A DNA stretch of 64,000 bases from Flavobacterium soli DSM 19725 (GCF_000422705.1 NZ_AUGO01000001.1:62001-126000), one strand, 5' to 3'. Shown: positions 7,038 to 16,464, counted from the stretch's first letter. The notes: generated by a model not told the origin, from the letters alone. Numbers and translations are program-made.

Positions 7038-7066
7038 AAAGAGGGAAGTTGGAAGACGGGAGACAA
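7038..7066 (+). repeat. Purine-rich short-period repeat after ftsX
   Basis: The string GAGGGAAGTTGGAAGACGGG, of roughly 7-base period, follows the ftsX stop. Very similar strings occur at 31313-31336 and, inverted, at 31738-31765 around the four-helix-bundle gene. Confidence 0.5.
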
Positions 7067-7091
7067 AAAAATAGATTAAAATATATATACA

Positions 7092-7331
7092 ATGGAAAAT
7101 AAACCACAAAAGCAGTTTCTTTTTGACAAAGTGAACTATAAAATTTTACTGATTGGTCTAGCTGTTATTACTTTAGGCTTCATTTTGATGTCTGGCGGAG
7201 GTAGTGAAGATCCAGCGGTTTTTAGCGAAGACATCTTTAATTTCAGAAGAATCAGATTGGCACCAACGACGGTGTTGATTGGTTTTGGAATTACGATTTA
7301 CTCCATTTTGAAAAACCCGAAGAAGAATTAG
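7092..7331 (+). CDS. DUF3098 family small membrane protein
   Basis: A 79-residue protein with two transmembrane helices: about 18-36 (KILLIGLAVITLGFILMSGG) and about 55-72 (RLAPTTVLIGFGITIYSIL). The conserved FILMSGGGSEDPAVF between them is characteristic of DUF3098, a Bacteroidota family usually found between ftsX and uppP as it is here. The function is unknown; the position suggests an envelope or division role by association only. It is 54 bases after ftsX and 89 before uppP, and is probably part of the same transcript. Confidence 0.88.
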   Translation: MENKPQKQFLFDKVNYKILLIGLAVITLGFILMSGGGSEDPAVFSEDIFNFRRIRLAPTTVLIGFGITIYSILKNPKKN

Positions 7332-7405
7332 TTAATTTGATAATTCGGTAATTAGATAATTCAAATTGCCAATTCAACTCATTATCTAATTTTCTAATTA
7401 CTACA
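7332..7405 (+). repeat. Low-complexity TAATT-rich spacer
   Basis: The spacer is built from variants of ATTAGATAATT and ATTATCTAATT in both orientations, so it can fold weakly. It has no recognisable promoter and seems to be simple-sequence DNA of the kind often seen between flavobacterial genes. Confidence 0.4.
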
Positions 7406-7420
7406 TTTTCTACTTATTTT

Positions 7421-8230
7421 ATGGATTTAATACAAGCGATTCTTATTGCAATTGTTGAAGGCCTGACAGAATATATTCCTGTTTCTTCAACAGGTCACAT
7501 GATTTTTTTGAGTTCTTATTTTGGAATACAAGAGGATGATTTTGTAAAGCTATTTCAGGTTTCGATTCAATTTGGAGCCATCTTGGCTGTTGTAGTTTTA
7601 TACTGGAAAAAGTTTTTTGATTTCAGTAAATTCAATTTCTACATCAAATTGGCCTGTGCCGTTGTTCCTGCTTTAGTTCTGGGTTATATTTTTGATGATT
7701 ATATTGATGCGGTTTTGGGAAATCCCATTCCAATTGCGATTGTATTAATTGTTGGTGGTTTCGTATTGCTTTTTATTGATAACTACTTTCAAAATCCAAC
7801 TATTGTTAGTGAAGAACAAATTACCATCAAGAAAGCCGTAACAATTGGTTTTTGGCAGTGCTTGGCGATGATGCCAGGAACAAGCCGTTCAGCCGCTTCT
7901 ATTATTGGGGGGATGCAACAAGGATTGACACGACAAACTGCTGCCGAATTCTCTTTCTTTTTGGCAGTCCCTACAATGTTGGCAGTTACGTGTTATTCGG
8001 TTTTTCTAAAGACGTATAATGATTCACAACTTAAAGGTTATGAATTATTGATGGAAAATGGCGAGAACTTGAAGCTGTTTCTAATCGGAAATCTTATTGC
8101 TTTTGTAGTTTCAATTATTGCCATAAAATTTTTTATTGGTGTTATCAAAAAATACGGTTTCAAACCTTGGGGTTGGTATAGAATTGTGACTGGAAGCTTG
8201 CTTTTGGTTTATTTCATTTATCTAAAATAA
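7421..8230 (+). CDS. uppP: Undecaprenyl-diphosphatase
   Basis: UppP (BacA) is an integral membrane phosphatase that recycles undecaprenyl diphosphate to the monophosphate lipid carrier used for peptidoglycan and O-glycan export. The 269-residue length is standard. Both catalytic signatures are present: EGLTEYIPVSSTGHM at residues 13-27 and PGTSRSA at 152-158. About eight hydrophobic helices cover the rest. Overproduction in other bacteria gives bacitracin resistance. It is followed after six bases by truB, so the two are almost certainly cotranscribed. Confidence 0.97.
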   Translation: MDLIQAILIAIVEGLTEYIPVSSTGHMIFLSSYFGIQEDDFVKLFQVSIQFGAILAVVVLYWKKFFDFSKFNFYIKLACAVVPALVLGYIFDDYIDAVLGNPIPIAIVLIVGGFVLLFIDNYFQNPTIVSEEQITIKKAVTIGFWQCLAMMPGTSRSAASIIGGMQQGLTRQTAAEFSFFLAVPTMLAVTCYSVFLKTYNDSQLKGYELLMENGENLKLFLIGNLIAFVVSIIAIKFFIGVIKKYGFKPWGWYRIVTGSLLLVYFIYLK

Positions 8231-8236
8231 TTTAAA

Positions 8237-8947
8237 TTGACAGCACAAGATTATCAGGAAGGCCAAGTTATATTGATTGACAAACCCTTGCATTGGACTT
8301 CCTTTCAGGCGGTTAATAAACTCAAATATACCTTAATCAATAAAGCAGGGCTTCCTAAAAAATTCAAGATTGGTCATGCCGGTACTTTAGACCCTTTGGC
8401 AAGCGGATTATTAATTGTTTGTACTGGAAAATTTACCAAAACGATTTCAGAAATTCAAAGCCAAGCCAAAGAATATACCGGAACTTTCTACATTGGCGCC
8501 ACTACTCCATCCTATGATTTGGAAACAGAAATCGATCAGACTTTTCCAACTTCTCATATCAATGAAGATTTGATTCATGAAACCGTAAAGCAGTTTTTAG
8601 GCGAAATTGATCAAGTTCCGCCTATTTTTTCGGCTATTAAAAAAGATGGAAAACGTCTATACGAACATGCTCGTGCAGGAGAAGAAGTTGAAATTCAATC
8701 TCGGAAAACCACTATTTACGAATTCGAAATAACCAGAATAGCACTTCCAGAAATTGATTTCAGGGTAAAATGCAGCAAGGGAACTTACATCCGTTCCTTG
8801 GCCTTTGATTTTGGAAAAGCAATGGAATCAGGTTCGCATTTGACGGTTTTAAGGCGTACGAAAATTGGTGATTATAGTGTTGAGAATGGAGTTTCACCTG
8901 AAGCCTTTGTAGAGCAAATTACTAAAATCTCCGAAGCTAATTCTTAA
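8237..8947 (+). CDS. truB: tRNA pseudouridine-55 synthase
   Basis: TruB converts U55 in the T-loop of tRNAs to pseudouridine. The 236-residue protein has the catalytic motif GHAGTLDPLASGLL, with Asp52 as the predicted nucleophile, and the family motifs IDKPLHWTSF (14-23) and KCSKGTYIRSLAFDFG. The start is a TTG codon six bases after the uppP stop. No ATG is available before the conserved IDKP motif, so the rare start is well supported. The C-terminal PUA-like extension of longer homologues is short or missing. Its stop codon abuts the stop of the convergent thioredoxin-like gene. Confidence 0.96.
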   Translation: MTAQDYQEGQVILIDKPLHWTSFQAVNKLKYTLINKAGLPKKFKIGHAGTLDPLASGLLIVCTGKFTKTISEIQSQAKEYTGTFYIGATTPSYDLETEIDQTFPTSHINEDLIHETVKQFLGEIDQVPPIFSAIKKDGKRLYEHARAGEEVEIQSRKTTIYEFEITRIALPEIDFRVKCSKGTYIRSLAFDFGKAMESGSHLTVLRRTKIGDYSVENGVSPEAFVEQITKISEANS

Positions 8948-9538
8948 TTACAAAAGGTTTAGAATCTCATCTTGAGTCGAAATCCCCTTGTCGTGCAAAT
9001 ACCATAATTGCAATTCGGTTTTGATGGTTTCATCAATCACTCCGAATTTTTCCTTATACTCCTTCATTAATTTTGTTGCTCCAGACGGTCTTGGCCCCCA
9101 ATCGGCAATTACATTCAAAGTTTCTTTTTCAAGGACAATTAACTTTGGAATCGACTTTCCGCCATTGGTCAAAAACAAATTCATCAAAGCTTCATTCTCA
9201 TCACGGAAAACAATTTTTAAATCTATATTTTCAGACAATTCTGCCATTTTATTGAAAATTGGCAATAATTGAGCGGCATCGCCACACCAGCCTTCAGAAA
9301 TGACCAACCAGATATATTCATTCTTCAGGTTTTTCAATCTCAATATATTTTCTTCCGAAATCTTTATTGTTTTCTCCAAACGGTTCATTCTTGTTTCGTT
9401 CAACTGACTGTAGTGCAGCAAATCTTCTGACTGCGTATTTCCTGAAGATTTACCTTCTTGAAGCAATTGCGAAACCGTAGTTCTATATTCTGAATAGGAA
9501 AAACTTCTTTCAAGACTTTCCTGTAGTATATCTTTCAT
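8948..9538 (-). CDS. Thioredoxin-like protein with a single active-site cysteine
   Basis: A 196-residue cytoplasmic protein without a signal peptide. After a helical N-terminal region of about 75 residues there is a thioredoxin fold with YIWLVISEGWCGDAAQLLP. Cys85 is present but the position of the second redox cysteine is Ala88 (CGDA rather than CxxC). It resembles the Thioredoxin_9 type of family. With one cysteine it cannot do classical dithiol exchange; a mono-thiol or binding role is possible. Start: ATG at 9538 is preferred over the TTG two codons upstream. It is convergent with truB and divergent from pyrH. Confidence 0.85.
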   Translation of the reverse strand: MKDILQESLERSFSYSEYRTTVSQLLQEGKSSGNTQSEDLLHYSQLNETRMNRLEKTIKISEENILRLKNLKNEYIWLVISEGWCGDAAQLLPIFNKMAELSENIDLKIVFRDENEALMNLFLTNGGKSIPKLIVLEKETLNVIADWGPRPSGATKLMKEYKEKFGVIDETIKTELQLWYLHDKGISTQDEILNLL

Positions 9539-9602
9539 AATCAAATTTTGAACTGCAAAATTAATTCAAAAAAACGAATTCCATATTTTTCTGAAAACTA
9601 TA

Positions 9603-9632
9603 TTTCAAAAAAACAGAATATGTATATATTTG
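9603..9632 (+). promoter_or_regulatory. Promoter of pyrH-frr
   Basis: TTTC, an 18-base spacer and TATATTTG fit the Bacteroidota -33/-7 consensus, with the start codon 22 bases after the -7 element. Confidence 0.65.
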
Positions 9633-9654
9633 CACAACTCAACTAAAGTAACAG

Positions 9655-10362
9655 ATGAAATACAAAAGAATACTCTTAAAATTAAGTGGTGAAGCGTTAA
9701 TGGGTGATCGTCAGTACGGGATTGATCCTGCAAGATTGGCCGAATATGCTTCGGATATTAAGCAAATTCACGACAAAGGTGTGGAAATTGCGATTGTAAT
9801 TGGTGGAGGAAATATCTTTAGAGGAGTTGCTGGAGCAAGTAACGGAATGGACCGCGTTCAGGGTGATTATATGGGAATGTTGGCAACAATTATCAACGGA
9901 ATGGCATTGCAAGGTGCTTTGGAAGATAAAGGAATGCTGACGCGTTTGCAAACTGCTTTAAAAATTGAAGCAATTGCAGAACCTTATATTAAAAGAAGAG
10001 CCGTTCGCCATCTTGAAAAAGGCAGAATCGTAATTTTTGGAGCCGGAACTGGAAATCCTTATTTCACAACTGATACAGCAGCCGTTTTACGTGGTGTTGA
10101 AATTAATGCAGATGTGATTTTGAAAGGAACAAGAGTAGACGGAATCTATACTGCAGATCCTGAAAAAGACCCAACGGCAACAAAATTCGATTACATTTCG
10201 TTTGAAGATGTATTGAAAAAAGGATTGAATGTAATGGACACAACCGCTTTTACTTTGAGCCAGGAAAATGAATTGCCAATTTTGGTTTTCGATATGAACA
10301 AGCCAGGTAACTTATTGAAAATTTGCGAAGGAGAAAATATTGGAACAGTAGTAAATATTTAG
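9655..10362 (+). CDS. pyrH: Uridylate kinase
   Basis: UMP kinase phosphorylates UMP to UDP in pyrimidine nucleotide synthesis and belongs to the amino-acid-kinase fold. The 235-residue length is standard. Signatures visible are [14 protein letters not shown] at the N-terminus, [11 protein letters not shown] near residue 50, [19 protein letters not shown] near 140, and the C-terminal Asp-rich NADPEKDP-like loop (here [14 protein letters not shown]). The next gene is frr, 72 bases downstream, matching the frequent bacterial pyrH-frr order. A strong consensus promoter precedes it. Confidence 0.97.
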   Translation: MKYKRILLKLSGEALMGDRQYGIDPARLAEYASDIKQIHDKGVEIAIVIGGGNIFRGVAGASNGMDRVQGDYMGMLATIINGMALQGALEDKGMLTRLQTALKIEAIAEPYIKRRAVRHLEKGRIVIFGAGTGNPYFTTDTAAVLRGVEINADVILKGTRVDGIYTADPEKDPTATKFDYISFEDVLKKGLNVMDTTAFTLSQENELPILVFDMNKPGNLLKICEGENIGTVVNI

Positions 10363-10426
10363 TGTTCAGTAATCAGTGTTCAGTAATCAGTAACTCAGAC
10401 AACCGACAACTAACAACCGATAACAA
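10363..10426 (+). repeat. Heptamer-type repeat between pyrH and frr
   Basis: Units of AGTGTTCAGTAATC are repeated with variation, followed by ACAACCGACAACTAACAACC. A closely related string lies inside the leuS coding sequence at 3962-3995 (minus strand). No other function is visible. Confidence 0.6.
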
Positions 10427-10434
10427 ATAAAAAA

Positions 10435-10998
10435 ATGACTGAAGAAATTGAATTTATATTAGACAGCACAAAAGAATCTATGATAGGTTCTATTGCTCAT
10501 TTGGAGAAAGAATTCTTGAACATCCGTGCAGGAAAAGCCTCTCCAGCAATGCTAGGAAGTGTTTTTGTAGATTATTATGGATCTCAAACTGCACTTTCCC
10601 AAGTTTCTAAAATCAGTGTTCCTGATGCAAGAACGATCACGATTCAACCGTTTGAAAAAAATATGATTCAGCCAATTGAAAAAGCAATTCAGATTGCAAA
10701 TATTGGCTTTAATCCGATGAATAACGGTGATATGATTATTATCAGCGTTCCACCTTTGACGGAAGAACGCCGTCGTGATTTGGCAAAACAAGCAAAGGCT
10801 GAAGCCGAAGATGCAAAAATCGGAATCAGAAATGCTCGTAAAGATGCCAATACTGATATCAAGAAACAGGAAAAAGACGGAACTTCTGAAGATATCTGCA
10901 AAAAAGCAGAAGAAGATGTTCAGAAATTAACCGATAGCTACATTAAAAAAATCGACGAACTTTTGGCTGTTAAGGAAGCTGAAATTATGAAGGTTTAA
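10435..10998 (+). CDS. frr: Ribosome recycling factor
   Basis: RRF works with EF-G to split post-termination ribosomes. The 187-residue protein shows the family pattern throughout: HLEKEFLNIRAGKASPAML at residues about 22-40, QVSKISVPDARTITIQPFEK near 55-75, and the helical C-terminal segment with EERRRDLAKQAKAEAEDAK and GIRNARKDAN. It is essential in most bacteria. It is the second gene of the pyrH-frr pair and is closed by a strong terminator 19 bases downstream. Confidence 0.97.
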   Translation: MTEEIEFILDSTKESMIGSIAHLEKEFLNIRAGKASPAMLGSVFVDYYGSQTALSQVSKISVPDARTITIQPFEKNMIQPIEKAIQIANIGFNPMNNGDMIIISVPPLTEERRRDLAKQAKAEAEDAKIGIRNARKDANTDIKKQEKDGTSEDICKKAEEDVQKLTDSYIKKIDELLAVKEAEIMKV

Positions 10999-11016
10999 AA
11001 TCATAAATATTTTATA

Positions 11017-11052
11017 AAATCCGCCTTGTTTATCGCAAGGCGGATTTTTTTT
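11017..11052 (+). terminator. Intrinsic terminator after frr
   Basis: The stem AAAATCCGCCTTG / CAAGGCGGATTTT with a short loop is followed by a T run. It is the strongest terminator in this part of the window. Confidence 0.9.
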
Positions 11053-11106
11053 ATCAAAGAGTTTGTAACTTGCACTGCAATTGAAAATCACTGCAAGACC
11101 CCCTCT

Positions 11107-13599
11107 ATGAAGCAATTAACGGTATTGTTTTTATTTTTTTCGCTTTTTTCTCAAGCCCAATTCCAAATAACTGGAGTTGTGCGAGACGAGACAACTCATA
11201 AACCGCTACCATTTGCTTCAATTTCAACCAAAAATGGCTTCGAAATTACAGATATCGATGGCAAATTTGACATACAAAGCAAAGAACCCATTCTCTCTTT
11301 TATAGTTTCCTATATCGGTTTTCAAAAGAAAGAAATCAATACACAAGGAAAAAAAAGTTTCATGGTCTTGCTTTCGCCAAAATCCGAGAGTTTACAAGAA
11401 GTTGCAATTGGCGAAAATCCTGCAAATGCTGTCATTAAAAAGGCAATTGCTTTAAAAAAACAAAACGACCCACAAAAAAAACTCAACAGTTTTCAGTTTA
11501 GAGCCTACAATAAATTGGTCATAACCGCCAACCCAGATTCCATCAACGGAACATTGGATTCTATTTTCGTAACCAATAAAGGTGTTCGGAAATTTGTGAA
11601 ACTCGATTCTACCGATTTTAAGTTTAAAAAAATAATTGACAAACAACACATTTACCAAACTGAGAAGATTTCGCAATATCAATTTGATGGGCAACATTTC
11701 AAGGAAAATGTTTTGGCGACCAAAATGGCTGGTTTCAAGCAACCTATCTATGAATTGATCGGACTAAAATTGCAATCCTTTTCAGTCTATGATTCGAAAT
11801 ACGAACTCCTCGAAAACCGCTATGATGGAGCTTTAGCCAATGACGCCTTGCGAGAATATACATTTAAGATCTTAGATACAGTAACTATTCAAGAACGTGA
11901 TTTGTATGTGATTTTTTTCAAAAACAAAAAAAGAGCCAAGAAAAACGGACTTCATGGTGTTTTATACATCGACCAAAAAAACTATGCAATTGCAAAGGCT
12001 ATTTTCAGGGTCAAAAATATTATCGACATTAGCGGAATTCATGACTATGAATACCTTCCAGAAAGCGATTTATGGTTTCCAAAGGGGAAAACTTTTAAAA
12101 TCGTAAAAGGAAATAACAGCGAAAATATAAAAATACTCGGTGGTCAAATTCAGTTTGAAGGCGATTTAGAAGACGGAAAAACAGATACGAAGGAAAAAGT
12201 AACTTCAGATTTTGTATATCTGATGTCGGAATCCAATCATTTTGATTTTGAGTTTAATGTTCCTCTCACCATTAGAAAACCAGCAATTGCTATCGACATT
12301 AAAGATGATGCTATAAAAAAAGAAGAATATTTTTGGCAGAAATACAGAAAAGACAGTCTTGATGCAAGAGGAAAACAAACTTATAAGACTCTTGATAGTA
12401 TTGTAATCAAGCAAGGAATCGAGAAGAAATTAAGAATCGGAAGACGCGTTTTAAATGGTTACATTCCGCTAAGTTTTTTTGATATAGATTTGAGATACTT
12501 GGTTAAGTACAACAATTATGAAGGCTTTCGATTAGGTTTCGGAGGAATGACTAATGAAAAGCTTTCGGATAAATTTCGCCTTGACGGTTATGGAGCCTAC
12601 GGTTTAAAAGATGGAGAATTCAAATATAGTGCTGGTGGAGCTGTGAGAGTGGGAAAATTTTCAAATTCATGGATTGGTGGTTCTTACACGGATGATATAC
12701 GAGAAATCGCAAGTACCTCTTTTGCAATTGATAAAAGGGTTTTTAAAATTTATGATCCGCGACCAATCAACTTGAGTACGTTTTACAGACATAAAACTTG
12801 GAGGGCCTATATCGAAACGAAAATCATCCCAAAAACGGAAAGCATTTGGCAAATTACCCAAAGCCATGTGGAACCGCTATTTAGTTATGTATATAACCAA
12901 AATAGTGATGATTATACTTCCTATAACATGACCACGGCGATGGTTTCCTTGCAATGGAATCCTTTTAGCGATTTTATGCAAACACCAACTGGTAAATTAG
13001 AAATTGAAAAACGCTATCCGAAATTCACTTTCCAGTTTACAAAATCTTTGCCAGGTATTATGGAAAATGATTTTGATTTTGGAAAAGTTGACATTAAAGC
13101 CGAATATCAAAAAAAATACCTGAACGGGCAAAAAACTTCTTTTTACACGGAATTTGGTTATGCATTTGGCGATGTTCCTTTGACGCATTTGTATAATACT
13201 TCGCCAAACAGCCTCACAAAAGACAACATTTTGCAACGTATCACCCTTGCGGGAAAAAACAGTTTTGAAACCATGTATTTCAATGAGTTCTTTTCGAGTC
13301 AATATGCACTTCTTCAAATAAAACATGCCTTTAAACGCATGAATCTTTTTGGAAAAGTGAAGCCTTCGGTAGTTTTAGTTTCCAGGGCAGCTTGGGGAAA
13401 TATGGAAAAGCCTGAACAGCATTTTGGCATCGAATATAAAACCTTGAACGACGGTTATTTTGAATCCGGTATTGAGCTAAACCAAATCTATAAAGGCTTG
13501 GGATTATCTGGATTTTATAGATATGGTCCTAACCAACTATTACGATTTGAAGATAATATTTCGATAAAATTGAGCTTTGTTTTGGATTTGGGTCTTTAA
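11107..13599 (+). CDS. DUF5686 outer-membrane protein with carboxypeptidase-regulatory-like domain
   Basis: An 830-residue secreted protein. The start at 11107 gives a clean signal peptide (MKQLTVLFLFFSLFSQA, then QFQ); upstream in-frame extension runs through the frr terminator and is rejected. Residues about 20-95 form a carboxypeptidase-D regulatory-like beta-sandwich (ITGVVRDETTHKPLPFASIS, FIVSYIGFQ), as in SusC-type proteins. The remainder matches the DUF5686 family. The C-terminal 400 residues alternate in a manner consistent with an outer-membrane beta-barrel and end in an aromatic-poor strand (NISIKLSFVLDLGL). There is no TonB-receptor plug. The function is unknown; an outer-membrane role is inferred. 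It is monocistronic and its stop overlaps that of the convergent SMR gene by three bases. Confidence 0.88.
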   Translation: MKQLTVLFLFFSLFSQAQFQITGVVRDETTHKPLPFASISTKNGFEITDIDGKFDIQSKEPILSFIVSYIGFQKKEINTQGKKSFMVLLSPKSESLQEVAIGENPANAVIKKAIALKKQNDPQKKLNSFQFRAYNKLVITANPDSINGTLDSIFVTNKGVRKFVKLDSTDFKFKKIIDKQHIYQTEKISQYQFDGQHFKENVLATKMAGFKQPIYELIGLKLQSFSVYDSKYELLENRYDGALANDALREYTFKILDTVTIQERDLYVIFFKNKKRAKKNGLHGVLYIDQKNYAIAKAIFRVKNIIDISGIHDYEYLPESDLWFPKGKTFKIVKGNNSENIKILGGQIQFEGDLEDGKTDTKEKVTSDFVYLMSESNHFDFEFNVPLTIRKPAIAIDIKDDAIKKEEYFWQKYRKDSLDARGKQTYKTLDSIVIKQGIEKKLRIGRRVLNGYIPLSFFDIDLRYLVKYNNYEGFRLGFGGMTNEKLSDKFRLDGYGAYGLKDGEFKYSAGGAVRVGKFSNSWIGGSYTDDIREIASTSFAIDKRVFKIYDPRPINLSTFYRHKTWRAYIETKIIPKTESIWQITQSHVEPLFSYVYNQNSDDYTSYNMTTAMVSLQWNPFSDFMQTPTGKLEIEKRYPKFTFQFTKSLPGIMENDFDFGKVDIKAEYQKKYLNGQKTSFYTEFGYAFGDVPLTHLYNTSPNSLTKDNILQRITLAGKNSFETMYFNEFFSSQYALLQIKHAFKRMNLFGKVKPSVVLVSRAAWGNMEKPEQHFGIEYKTLNDGYFESGIELNQIYKGLGLSGFYRYGPNQLLRFEDNISIKLSFVLDLGL

Positions 13600-13925
13600 T
13601 GATTGGAAACAAATTTCAATCCGATAATGGATGCGATCAAAGTGGAAATAAAAAATATTCTCCAAAAAGTAGCGGGTTCTTTGAAGATAAAAATCCCAAC
13701 CAGAACCGTTCCTACTGCTCCAACTCCCGTCCAAACAGCATAAGCTGTTCCAATTGGCAAGGTTTGTGTCGCTTTATACAACAAAAACATGCTGATGGCA
13801 AGGCATACAAAAAAACCTCCCATCCATAAACCTGATGTAGTTCCCGAAGTTTCTTTGGCTTTGCCTAAACAAGTTGCAAAACCAACTTCGAATAATCCCG
13901 CGATAATCAATAAAATCCAGTTCAT
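13596..13925 (-). CDS. SMR family exporter, Gdx/SugE-like
   Basis: A 109-residue protein with four transmembrane helices, the size and layout of small multidrug resistance proteins that work as dual-topology dimers. The start at 13925 (MNWILLIIAGLFEVGFA) places the essential glutamate at position 13. The following CLGKAKETSG and LPIGTAYAVWTGVGAVGT strings are closer to the Gdx (SugE) guanidinium-exporter subgroup than to EmrE. The substrate is therefore inferred as guanidinium or small quaternary compounds, not proven. An in-frame extension of 16 residues would run through a hairpin and is rejected. No guanidine riboswitch was recognised upstream. Confidence 0.9.
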   Translation of the reverse strand: MNWILLIIAGLFEVGFATCLGKAKETSGTTSGLWMGGFFVCLAISMFLLYKATQTLPIGTAYAVWTGVGAVGTVLVGIFIFKEPATFWRIFFISTLIASIIGLKFVSNH

Positions 13926-13943
13926 AATGTGATTGGCATAATA

Positions 13944-13976
13944 AAAGAAACCTGCTAAATCTTTTGGATTCAACAG
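13944..13976 (-). terminator. Hairpin between the antiporter and SMR genes
   Basis: On the minus strand AACCTGTTGAATC and GATTTAGCAGGTT pair over 13 bases with two G-U pairs, followed by a T-rich run. It fits a terminator of the upstream antiporter gene and ends about 20 bases before the SMR start codon. Confidence 0.6.
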
Positions 13977-14030
13977 GTTCTCTTCTTATTAACTTTAAAA
14001 CGTGTAAAAAATGACAATCAAATATAGTAA

Positions 14031-16298
14031 TTATGGTTTAATAATCAAAACCGAGGGAATATTTGTTAGCCAAATACTTTGAGTATCGATTAGTTTTTTC
14101 CAACTTTCAAGGCTGATAATCATAATATCCTGTTGCTTTAGGAAATCTTTCTTTATAATTCGTTCTCCCATCTTCGTAGAGTTAGGACTGTTTTGTTCAA
14201 TTTCGCTGATTTTTTCATTGATTTCATCATTGTTTGCAATAGCTTCATTTGGATCTATAAAAGTGACATGCGAATTATTATTGTAAATTAATTTCTCGGC
14301 ATAGTTAATCAGGAAAGCATCATCGGTACTGAAAATTGGCATGAAAACCTTATCCGGATTTTTTAAATCTTTATCGACCAAAATACCAACCGGCATCTTG
14401 CTTTTTGCTATAATCTGTCTTGTTCTTTCATCAAAAGGAGAATTTTCAAAGAGGCCTTCCTTTCCAATAAATTTATCTATTAACCTATCGGGGTTGATGA
14501 TTCTAGTGGTAAATCCTAATACTTTTCCCAACAAAGTTCCTTCGAAAATGGACTGACCAAGACCTACCAAAAGCAAATCATATTCACCTTGATTAGCAAT
14601 TTCAACAATATCAGTATTGATATCATTAGACGCCTTAAACAAGGTTATAATATTTTGATTCAATTCTTTAGATTCTGAAAAAATCGGTGCAAAACTCTTC
14701 TTTTCCTGTTCTTCCAAATCGAAGGTATGAAGTTCGTTACTTGAGGTAAGATGCATTGCTGTTACAATAGAATCGGTATTTTCTTTTTTTACAAAACTAT
14801 TAGCCAGCCTCAAAAGCGATTTTCCCCTGTCGGAATTTCCAAAAGAAAACAGTATTTTATATTTATTGACCACCTGAACTTCTTCTGGAATAATGGCATC
14901 TTTGGTTTTGAATATAAGATTAATCAAATCCAAAGCCGGACCTGTCATAAAAGTAGTAACTAAAGCCATAATAACCATCATCGTGAATATTTCTGGCGAC
15001 AATACTTTTAGATCCAATCCAATATTTAGGACAATCAATTCCATCAAACCTCTCGTGTTCATCAAGGCTCCAATAGTGAGGCTATCACGCCAATTTTGCC
15101 CAACGAATTTTGCTGCAATTGCACTTCCTAAAAATTTACCAATTACAGCAACAACAATAATCAAACCTGTTATTTTCCAAAGATAAGGATCGTTTATCAA
15201 TCCTATTTGAGTTCTTAAACCTGTAAAAACAAAAAATAGTGGCAATAGGATAATAACCGACACATCCTCTACTTTTTCTATAAAGATAGCCCTGAATTTT
15301 GTGTTATCTGGCATTATGGCTCCAGCCAAAAAAGCTCCAAACAAAGCATGAATTCCGATAATTTCTGTTGTATAAGCAGAAATTATTAAGGTGAGAAGAA
15401 AAATGGCTACAACTGGTTTGCTTAAACTTTGACGTGAATTTTTTAGTTGTCCGACTCGTTCCAAAAACGGCCTCACCACTCTCAACATTAGGAAAACATA
15501 GCTTATAGCTAAAGCGATAACATATAATGAACTCACGAAAGAACCCGCTTTGACAATCGCAATTACGGTTGCTAGAATACACCAAGCCGTTATGTCATCT
15601 GCAGCAGCACAGGTTATAACTATTGTCCCTAATTTCGTTTTATGAATGCCTCGTTCTTGAACAATTCGTGCCAAAACTGGGAATGCGGTTATACTCATTG
15701 AAATTCCCAAGAAAAGTGCAAAAGACATAAACTCGACACCATCTGGAGCAAACTGGTTATACATAAAGTAGGCCAAAGCCGTCCCTAAAGTAAACGGAAA
15801 GATGATACTGGCATGACTAATAACCACGGCGTCATTGGCTTTGTTTTTCAAGGCTTTTAAATCCAATTCCATCCCAATGACAAACATAAAGAAGATAAGT
15901 CCGATTTGGCTCAGAAATTTCAAATTCCCCAGTGAAGCAACCGGAAATAGAGTATCAAAAAATTCAGGAAAATAAAGTCCCATTAACGACGGACCAATTA
16001 CAATTCCTGCAACCATTTCTCCAATTACCGACGGTTGTCCAATTTTTCTAAAAATCCAACCAAAGAAACGAGCTACTAAAATAATACTGATAATCTGAAG
16101 CAATAAGATAGCAAGCGGTTCCTTCAAGCTATGCGACATCGAATCCACAAATTCGGCCCAATGGTCGTTTAAAGATTTAGGAACTACTATTTCCCGACCT
16201 ACTTCTAAAAATTTTCCTTTTGATAAAATCCAATAGATTAAAACCGAAAAACCTCCAGTTATTGAGATGTAAAAAATAGAATTCTTGTAGTTCTTCAT
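14031..16298 (-). CDS. CPA2-type cation:proton antiporter with C-terminal Usp-like domain
   Basis: A 755-residue inner-membrane protein. After an N-terminal helix (about 9-27), residues about 65-465 hold the 12-13 helices of a Na+/H+ exchanger domain, with the family motifs GEMVAGIVIGPSLMG, FFMFVIGMELDLKALK, TCAAADDITAWCILA and GAFLAGAIMPDN. The AADD aspartates are the expected ion-binding residues. Residues about 480-755 are soluble and resemble the tandem universal-stress-protein-like regulatory tail seen in flavobacterial KefB/NhaS-type proteins. The exact cation is not predictable. It is divergent from the RND gene, with 180 bases between them. Confidence 0.9.
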   Translation of the reverse strand: MKNYKNSIFYISITGGFSVLIYWILSKGKFLEVGREIVVPKSLNDHWAEFVDSMSHSLKEPLAILLLQIISIILVARFFGWIFRKIGQPSVIGEMVAGIVIGPSLMGLYFPEFFDTLFPVASLGNLKFLSQIGLIFFMFVIGMELDLKALKNKANDAVVISHASIIFPFTLGTALAYFMYNQFAPDGVEFMSFALFLGISMSITAFPVLARIVQERGIHKTKLGTIVITCAAADDITAWCILATVIAIVKAGSFVSSLYVIALAISYVFLMLRVVRPFLERVGQLKNSRQSLSKPVVAIFLLTLIISAYTTEIIGIHALFGAFLAGAIMPDNTKFRAIFIEKVEDVSVIILLPLFFVFTGLRTQIGLINDPYLWKITGLIIVVAVIGKFLGSAIAAKFVGQNWRDSLTIGALMNTRGLMELIVLNIGLDLKVLSPEIFTMMVIMALVTTFMTGPALDLINLIFKTKDAIIPEEVQVVNKYKILFSFGNSDRGKSLLRLANSFVKKENTDSIVTAMHLTSSNELHTFDLEEQEKKSFAPIFSESKELNQNIITLFKASNDINTDIVEIANQGEYDLLLVGLGQSIFEGTLLGKVLGFTTRIINPDRLIDKFIGKEGLFENSPFDERTRQIIAKSKMPVGILVDKDLKNPDKVFMPIFSTDDAFLINYAEKLIYNNNSHVTFIDPNEAIANNDEINEKISEIEQNSPNSTKMGERIIKKDFLKQQDIMIISLESWKKLIDTQSIWLTNIPSVLIIKP

Positions 16299-16456
16299 GC
16301 GATTTTAAAAGCAAGATTTAGAGGTAAAAAACGATTCAAATATATCAATTTTAACAATTCAAAAAATCAATTGACCTAAATATAATATGAATGTTAAAAT
16401 AATCTCAAAAGAGTCATTTATGTTTGCATCAAATCAAAAAAAAATATTGATTTATC

Positions 16457-16464
16457 TACCTTTG
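16457..16464 (+). promoter_or_regulatory. -7 promoter element of the MMPL/RND gene
   Basis: TACCTTTG matches TAnnTTTG and lies 15 bases before the preferred ATG at 16480. Confidence 0.5.

Noticed and set aside
11026..11106. A longer start for the DUF5686 gene
   Set aside because: It would run through the 3' arm of the frr terminator and place 27 residues before a clear signal peptide.
13926..14030. A guanidine riboswitch upstream of the SMR exporter
   Set aside because: The only structure is one long A/U-rich hairpin followed by T residues. The paired ACGR-loop hairpins of the mini-ykkC type and the longer ykkC patterns were not seen. It fits a terminator of the antiporter gene.
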